Shown here: piece by piece, positions 1 through 64,000 of the stretch
Layout: each line of letters begins with the position of its first letter
Numbering within the stretch: the stretch's first letter is position 1
From: Panopea generosa
Lineage: Eukaryota; Mollusca; Bivalvia; Adapedonta; Hiatellidae
NCBI GenBank assembly: GCA_029582155.1
Contig: CM055899.1
Span: 85,158,056-85,222,055 of the forward strand
Reading direction: 5' to 3'
Length of the DNA: 64,000 nucleotides
Notes under the pieces: generated by a model
The model's database searches: none
The model's input: only the letters and a program-made list of their open reading frames with translations
What the model was told of the DNA's origin: nothing
Made by a program: the position numbers and the translations under genes

Positions 1-2000
1 TTTCAATTTTATTTACAGCATGGCTTCCATCACTAAAATTGTCAAAAATTCAATCACCCACTCTTTGAGATTTGTTATGAGTAGAAATGCTTTTGACTTT
101 GAATAGTTTTTTTTGTACAAATGGATGCGAAAAAGGAAAAATATCAGTTTTCCCTATAATATTCCTATGTAATAAATACCACCTTGCATGGTCCTTATAT
201 ATCCCAGCCCCTTGATTTGCAGACTCTTCAATCTCTTGCTGATGTAAGGATGATTTATATCAAATATAAACAAGTTTAACAGAAAGGTTATTGAGAGAAA
301 ATCCAAATTTTAACCATATTGCCCCCACCACCCCATGGCTCCTTATGGAAATTCAATCCTCTTAATTGAACTAAGAAAAATTAACTGTAACTAGAAAATG
401 CTTTAGATCTCAAATTGAACAGCATATTTACACAAATGGATGAAAAAATGAGAATTTCCCATAGTGTTCCTATGTAAAACTCAAAGTCATCTATCAAGGC
501 ATGTATACATCCTAGTGCCCCTTAATTTGTACACAATTAGAACTTATAATCGTAGGGATAATTTATATCAAATATGAAAAAATTTGACTCACAAGTTGTT
601 GAGAATAAGATTTATGAAAATGTTAAATTATAACCATTTTGTGGCCACGATGACCCCTTTTCGGAAGTCAATCCTTCTTATTGAACAAAATCTTATTTGT
701 TATGACCAGAAGATGCTTCAGAACTCAAATTGAATAATAAATAAATGGATGAAAAAATTAGAATTTTCTGTTTTCTCATAGTTTTCCTGTTTAAACTTGA
801 AGTCCCCTTACAGGGCCCCTATAAATACAAGACCCTTGATTTGTATAAACTTTAAACCCATGTTCATTAGGATAATATATATCAATTATGAACAGATTTG
901 ACTAACCAAATGTTGAGAAGATTTTTGAAATTTTTCTATTTTAACCCTTTTTGACCCACCCTGGTGGACCCTTTTGGAGAGTCAGTTCTTCTTATTGAAC
1001 CATATCTTATTTTCTATGACTGGCTGATGTTTCAGAACTCATACTGAATAATAATTTTACCCAAATGATCGAAAAAAATAGAATTTTCTGTTTTCCCATA
1101 GTATTCATATATAAAACTCAGCCCCCTTACAGAGTCCCTATAAATACAATTCCCTTGATTTGTACAAAATTTAAACCCATACTCATTGGGATAATCTATA
1201 TCAAATATGAACAAATTTGACAGACCAGTTGTTGTGATGAAGTTTTATAAAAATTCCCAATTTGAACCATATTGCCCCTACCACCCCATGGCCTATTATG
1301 GAAAATCAATCCTCTTTTTTGAACAAAATCAAATTTCCTGTTACTAGACAATGCTTTAGATCTCAAATTGAACACATATTTACACAAATGGACAATAGTG
1401 CCCCTATGTAAAATACTAAGTCCCCTTACAAGGCCCCTATAAATATTAGACTCTTTAATTTTTATCTACATTCAAACCCCTACACATAGGGATAATTTTA
1501 TGCCAAATATAAACAAATTTGACTGCAGAAAACGTTTTTGTTATTCCCAATTTTTACCCCTCCTGACCCTTTAAGACAGTAACCAGTCATTTTTTACAAA
1601 TCTGAACCTCCTTGACCAAATAATGCTTCTGTGAAATTATAATCATAATGACATGCGTCCCATAATTGATCCCTCGGTGTGGGGTCATTTTTTAATACAA
1701 GGACACCATTTGAACAAATCTAATAGAACACTAGTTTGTTATCATTAATACATAAATATTTTTCAAAATCTATTTGGGCCATGAGATTTTTTAAAAGTTT
1801 TTGGCTATTTTTAGTAATGGCTACCAACTTGAAATTTCAGATTGAAAAAATATATTCTTCTGTATAGTCTCCTATGCAACAGAAACATCAATGTGACCTA
1901 GTGGTTTCAGAGAAAGTACTTCTAACTGATAACAGACGACGTACGACGCACAACGCGCCATTGCATAAGCCCTTCTGGCCTTAGGCCAATAGAGCTTATA
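1..2000. mobile_element. Repeat element with ~300-bp internal tandem units (left end outside)
   Basis: About five diverged copies of a ~300-bp unit follow one another. Shared landmarks are AATGGATGAAAAAAT, CCTTACARGGCCCCTATAAA, GGGATAATTTATATCAAATA and a Pro-like CACCCCATGGC block. The right end (about 1930-2000) is a GC-richer ACGACGTACGACGCAC stretch with a small hairpin TGGCCTTAGGCCA and GAGCTTATAAA. No coding capacity. The short ORFs inside are chance. Confidence 0.6.
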
Positions 2001-2060
2001 AACATTGTTAACAACACCGACTTCTCTAGGGAATATATCTTAATACATTACCTATTCTTT

Positions 2061-2325
2061 GCCGGACCTTGTTATCTCAGTTGGTAGTGCACCTGACTAT
2101 CAATCAAAGGGTCATGAGTTTGAATCCCCACCAGTCCCAGTTTCTGTGATGATATACAACACTGCATCTGATTGTCACTATCCCTCATCACTGAATCAAG
2201 TGAGACAGTTATCAGTTACTTACGGAGATGGTTGTGCTTGAGTTATGGTTAACCTTTCAGGATCCCAGGAAAGAGTGGTCAGGTTTACTGAGCCCTCGGT
2301 GGTATAAAAAATATTCAAACAAACC
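2061..2325 (+). mobile_element. tRNA-derived SINE, family A, full-length-like
   Basis: The head has Pol III A box-like ATCTCAGTTGGTAGTGCACC and B box-like GGTCATGAGTTTGAATCCC at tRNA spacing. The body (CATCACTGAATCAAGTGAGA, TATCAGTTACTT, GGTTAACCTTTCAGGATCCC) and tail (GGTATAAAAAATATTCAAAC) recur at 56541, 57373(-), 61376 and in fragments. Lies upstream of the SUR gene. Confidence 0.75.
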
Positions 2326-4399
2326 TATTCTCTGCCATTTAGCAACCCAGCTGTCTTCTGGACCCATTAATGCCACCATACTAAAATAAAAAAATATACA
2401 AAGATTAAGTTTAAATAATTAGATCAGAAGGTTAGGGAAACTCATAATTTGTCTCATTTTTCCATTTATCAAAATAACTTTATTCTTCAACTTGATCCCA
2501 CCAGCAGGAAACTTGTTCCACTTTAACAACTGTCCTGATTTACAGCCTGTTACGTCTAGTAGGACATGGCCATTCTAATTATTTTAACTGGGATGATGTA
2601 CACCTAGCAATGTAGCAATTTGTAAATCTATAGTATTGTATGAAGGCTTGTTACCAGGGGAAAAAAAAATCATTTTTTGATAAATAAATAAATTATTAAA
2701 ATGGATAAAAAGCATCTCATTATTATAAATAAGTAAAATTCAAATGGTTTGGTGTCAGATGCATTAAAACATGACAAAATCAATATTTCATTTGGATTGA
2801 AACGTAATTCCCACTCTATAAAAAAAGACAGCACTTAAATACTGCTTGATGACCTTAGCATAATCATTTGGATTCTTTCCAAGATTGTACAACATGACAA
2901 CCTGCATGATTGATCAAACTGAAATCAGAATGAAATCATGTGACACATTTATCACTTTGCAAAATATGATGCAATTTTTAGCAGGAAATCTATTTTAGTT
3001 TAACCTAGGCAGATAAGTAATTTTTTTTAAAATTCCGATATATTCCCTTTTATGTCTGATTCATATCATGGACAGAAATGGGAAAAGGAAAATTCAAGCT
3101 TACCCATCAAAGTTGGAGCTGGTGCAGTCATACACCGCATCTGTATTATTCTTCATGTGTAAATATTCGTCACAATTATCACACCCATCCAACTCAAACT
3201 GCTCAAAAACCTGAAAGAAAATTCAATATACTGTACCTACTGTTTTGTAAACACAATTGTGTAGCATGAAAGAAAACATTTGCTTAACCTGGGGCAACCT
3301 GAGGAGAGAGTAAAATATTCCAACCTAAATCTTGGGGGGGGGGGGGGGGGGGGGCATGTGAACAGTGCTATATGCAGTGTGTTCATATATGATGTCTGTT
3401 TATAATAAATATAATTAGACATCCATCTTCAAGTGTCTCGAGTTCTTTCTTCTTCCTTGAGATTGATCTCTGCTCCTGTAATAGTTTTGAAGAACCTGAC
3501 TTATCAGTGTTGAATCCTTTTTTGTTTGTCTATATATCCCCTTTAATGTATGGGTTCCAGATGGTGGCACCATATTCCATTACTGATCTGACTAAGAATA
3601 TATGTTTGCAGTTTTTCAGCAAAGCAAAGTTTAAAACAATACATATATTTTATATATGGTATGAAATCTCCTTTGAAACCATGTGGTACAATATTGTAGC
3701 AGGGACGAAACAACCAATAACGTATTAACTAGTATTAAGGAATTGAGGTAATTTTTTTTGGTCATTTTGTAACCAGTTGAAAATATTGTCTATATAGTAA
3801 TAATAATACCGCAATTATGATATATAATTAGTCATAAACCACTTACAAAATATTTTCACCGGGTTAAGAAATCACCAAATTTATGGTTAAGAAATGTCCA
3901 ATTTATCTGACCAGTTATGAAATGGCCAAAAATTTGTTAACAAATAACCAAACAATATCCATTTTTGAAATGACTTTTTAAACCCTTTAAAAGTCAATAA
4001 AGACTTTTAGGTAGCACAACTTCTAACAAGTAGATAGGAGCATGGCAATCAATTTATTTTTAAGGGCAGCCGCATCATGTGCATTCATTACTTTTAGACA
4101 ATTGTACTACCCTTTTTACGAATTGTTGAGTAATTGCCCTCATGTGTAAAAACATTGGTAAATGTTGCAGAAGCTCTGTACAGCCGTGCATACGTTATTT
4201 TACTTTCAGGTACTACCCTCTTTATAAATTACAGAGTAATTTTTCAATTGCAAAATATGAAATATTTGTGCATATATTTGTTTACTTTTACTTCCCTTCC
4301 CTTGACATACCTTCCCTTTACGACATAATTATGGAGACCACCGTACGTCTGTTTACATCAACAAACAATTGTTTTCTTTCAGCTTTGATTTAGCCAAGG
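2326..4399. other. Intergenic, no gene seen
   Basis: AT-rich sequence without convincing coding potential. It contains a 21-nt G run (3334-3354) and imperfect repeats around GTACTACCCT (4105 and 4211). The short ORFs lack homology that I recognise. Confidence 0.5.
3334..3354 (+). repeat. G21 homopolymer
   Basis: Twenty-one consecutive G residues in the intergenic region; could form a G-quadruplex. Confidence 0.9.
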
Positions 4400-5583
4400 C
4401 TAAATATGGTATAAACAAGAGTTGTCAGATGACAACAAAGCTCACCAATGGGATTAAACTCATAACCCATGCAAAGATTGAGATTGGAGACAAACATCAA
4501 AACTTAAATGCAAGTAAACGCAAAAGTTTAACCTGGGTGTCTACAGATGAAAATTTAAGTCCAAAAGGGCCATTACTCTGCCAAAATGCAACCCCGAGTT
4601 ATGTTTCTTGTCTCTGTGTGTTCCATCGATGATGGTGAACACACATGCAAAGTTTCATTCATATCCAATGAGTGGTTGCATAGAAATCATACCTAAGTAA
4701 AAACTTTAACCTGAAAAATTAAATTGAAAAAGGGTCATAACTCTGCCAAAATGCAATCTAGAGTTATGATTCTTGTCTCTCTGTGTTCCATTGATGATGG
4801 TGAACACACATGCCAAGTATTCATATCCAATGAGTGGTTGCATAGATATCTTACCAAATCAAAAACATTAACCTGAAAAATTAAGTCTAAAAAGGGATAT
4901 AACTGTGCCAAAATGCAACCCAGAGTTACGGTTCTTGTCTCTGTGTGTTCCATTGATGATGGTTAACACACATGCAAAGTTTCATTCATATCTAATTAGT
5001 GGTTACGTAGGTATCTTAAACTTAAACGCTACTAAATGCAAATGTTTAACCTGGGTGTCCAAGTCCAAAAATGGCCATAACCGTGTCAAAATGCAACTTA
5101 GAGTTATGGTTCTTGTCTCTGTGTGTTACATATATGATGGTGAACACTCATGTGAAGTTTCATTCATATCCAATGAGTGGTTGCATAGATATCTTAAACT
5201 TAAAAGCAACTAAACGCAAAAGTTTAACCTGGGTGTCTAAGTCGAAAAAGGGCCATAGGCCAATAACTGTGCTAAAATGCAATCCAGAGTTATGGTTCGT
5301 GTTTGTGTGTGTTCCATTGAAGATGGTGAACACACATGTGAAGTTTCATTCACATCCGATGAGTGGTTACATAGATATCTTAAACTTAAATGCAAAAGTT
5401 TAACCTGGGTCTCCGCAGACGACGGCGCAGGGGTCATGGCAAAAGCTCTCCTTGGACTTCGTCCCGGTGAGCTAAAAAGTATGTTACTAAAATAACAGTT
5501 GATGCCAACGACGACACAGGGGTCATGGCAAAATCTCTCCTTGGACTTCGTCCCAGCGAGCTAAAAAGTATGTTGCTAAAATA
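4400..5583 (-). mobile_element. Helitron-like non-autonomous element with ~165-bp internal repeats
   Basis: Six to seven diverged ~165-bp units share AAAGGGCCATAACTCTGCC, TGTGTGTTCCATTGATGATG, TTTCATTCATATCCAATGAG and AAAAGTTTAACCTGGGTGTC. The left end reads AACAAGAGTTGTCAGATGAC, i.e. on the minus strand a perfect hairpin GTTGTCATCTGACAAC followed by TCTTGTT. The right end (GGACTTCGTCCCGGTGAGCT) is itself tandemly duplicated (about 5418-5500 and 5501-5583). No ORF is plausible. Confidence 0.6.
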
Positions 5584-6851
5584 ACAGTCTTAACTACATA
5601 AACTAGTTAATCAAGTGTTTTTAATTCATTTTCACTTCATTGTTCTAGTCATTTTTTTTTAAATTTATAAAGTTCTGTTGTTATATTATTCTCTTTAAAG
5701 TTGACTTTAATAAAACAGTTTATTTTGTTATCCTTAATTTTATATCCATAGGATTAGTACCATTTTTCTAGATAAAGGTAAGTACAAGTTGTTTTAGGTC
5801 AGTACTAGTCTAATTTTATCCCTGTAATAGAGAACGATCAACTAAAAAATATAAAAATCGTTCAAAAACGTGCTTTGATATGCAATAGGTCAGAACAAAC
5901 AGATTTTAAAAATACTTGTCCGAATGGACAAGTGAAATAAGAAGTTAATGTAATGTAATGACCTGAGTTTATGCATCTGTAAGCATATTGTTAAATTTAT
6001 ACATCATAGCTAAAAAGAAACCATCACTATTTGATCAAAAATCCTGACATTAAGCCTGTGAGTGTAACGAACGATCACTCTGCGAAGAGATTTGTTAATA
6101 ATTCAGTTTCACTCGAACTGGTTTTGGTTCAAAACAATTGTGCCGATTATGTGCGAGACGTTGTCTCTTTAATTGAAATTAGTAACAATAAATATCAACC
6201 AGAAATACCTTCACTAACGAACATAAAAGGCATGCCCGTAAGTTTCTTAGATCTTTAGGGACTGTTTCAACTGACATTTTCGACGTTTCTTTCCGCAACC
6301 GGATGTGTATGTCGGAACTATTTGCACTTCCAATATAGTTGCGCGATGATTTACAGTTTATTTAACTTATTAGTACATCAAAATGAAATAAAACATATTT
6401 TACAGTGTTTTACTATTCTTTACTTTACAAATTGCCATAAACCCCATTTATTTTACGTGTTTGACGAACGTTTAATGAACTATTTAACGGATGTAGTATG
6501 AGGAATTGTTAAGATGTTGTTAGGTTCACCAAAAGATGGACAAAAGTGCACATTTTATGAATTTTTATAGTGTTTACATGTATTGAAACATATGCTGGAT
6601 GTCATACTATTTTTATATGGTTACTTTGGTATTTGAAAACTGTGTTTCTATAGAAAATTACACATTGAAGGCCATGAATGGATATATAATTTAAATTAAA
6701 TGTTTATAATAGTTTGAAAATTTATCACAATGGTGACATGAATAGTAAACATTGACAATATTTGCAATCATTAACTTTACCGTATGTCGGTTATCATTAA
6801 CAATTGTATACAAAAGATCATTCTAGTTAGTTCTGAAAAGTTGAATAAAAA
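5584..6851. other. Upstream region of the SUR gene
   Basis: AT-rich. A 75-codon ORF at 6031-6258 matches nothing I know and may be chance or part of an unrecognised 5' exon. A stop in frame directly before the ATG shows that the reading frame does not extend upstream in genomic sequence. Confidence 0.4.
6262..6360 (+). promoter_or_regulatory. Possible promoter core of the SUR gene
   Basis: A short CpG-containing patch (ACGTTT, CCGGATGT, GTCGGAAC, GCGCGATG) stands out in an AT-rich, CpG-poor surrounding about 500-590 bp before the ATG. CCGGATGT and ACTTCC resemble ETS-factor sites. No clear TATA box or initiator can be assigned. The call rests on composition and position only. Confidence 0.2.
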
Positions 6852-63969
<57,118 letters not shown>

Positions 63970-64000
63970 GTAAGTGTTTTTTGTCCATATATACATGCCC

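Noticed and set aside
2080-2135. tRNA gene
   Set aside because: A and B boxes are present but the sequence continues into a SINE body repeated elsewhere and the cloverleaf is not intact.
6031-6258. 75-codon ORF upstream of the SUR start
   Set aside because: No homology known to me; not in frame with exon 1 and no splice evidence.

Overview
The window is AT-rich animal nuclear DNA with spliced genes, many tRNA-derived SINEs, MITEs and long minisatellite arrays. The repeat families (Helitron-like elements with internal tandem repeats and hairpin + CTTGTTT ends, tRNA SINEs, the GCCATAAT/ATTATGGC MITE) look like those of bivalve molluscs. I infer a bivalve from remembered repeat style and cannot name the species.

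One host gene dominates. It is a plus-strand sulfonylurea-receptor-type ABC transporter (ABCC8/ABCC9, Sur-like), from its ATG at 6852 to the right edge. I place 23 exons that join in one open frame: 3,651 nt, 1,217 codons. Exon 1 holds all of TMD0, exons 2-3 the L0 linker, and exons 4-10 TMD1. Exons 11-12 cover the linker into NBD1, exons 12-18 NBD1, and exons 19-20 the second linker. Exons 21-23 begin TMD2. The rest of TMD2 and NBD2 lie beyond the window. By family analogy the protein would be the regulatory subunit of an ATP-sensitive K+ channel.

Layout: 1-2000 is a repeat element with ~300-bp internal repeats; 2061-2325 a SINE; 4400-5583 a second repeat element; 5584-6851 the upstream/promoter region; 6852-63969 the gene. 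Only about 6% of the gene span is exon. The introns carry some seventeen tandem arrays with unrelated units (11, 15, 18, 19, 20, 22, 30, 31, 33, 49, 76 bp and more), five copies of one MITE, a second MITE, pogo-like MITEs, a 3.8-kb inverted-repeat element (28356-32148), several Helitron-like elements, at least four tRNA-SINE families and a fossil tyrosine-recombinase fragment.

The most striking feature is how arrays touch splice sites. The intron 16 array repeats the end of exon 16 together with its splice donor about 27 times. The intron 15 and intron 9 arrays run into the acceptors of exons 16 and 10. The intron 14 array starts just behind the exon 14 donor, and most of its ~180 units carry an acceptor-like TATACAG|G. 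These flank the exons encoding the ATP-binding signature and Walker B of NBD1.
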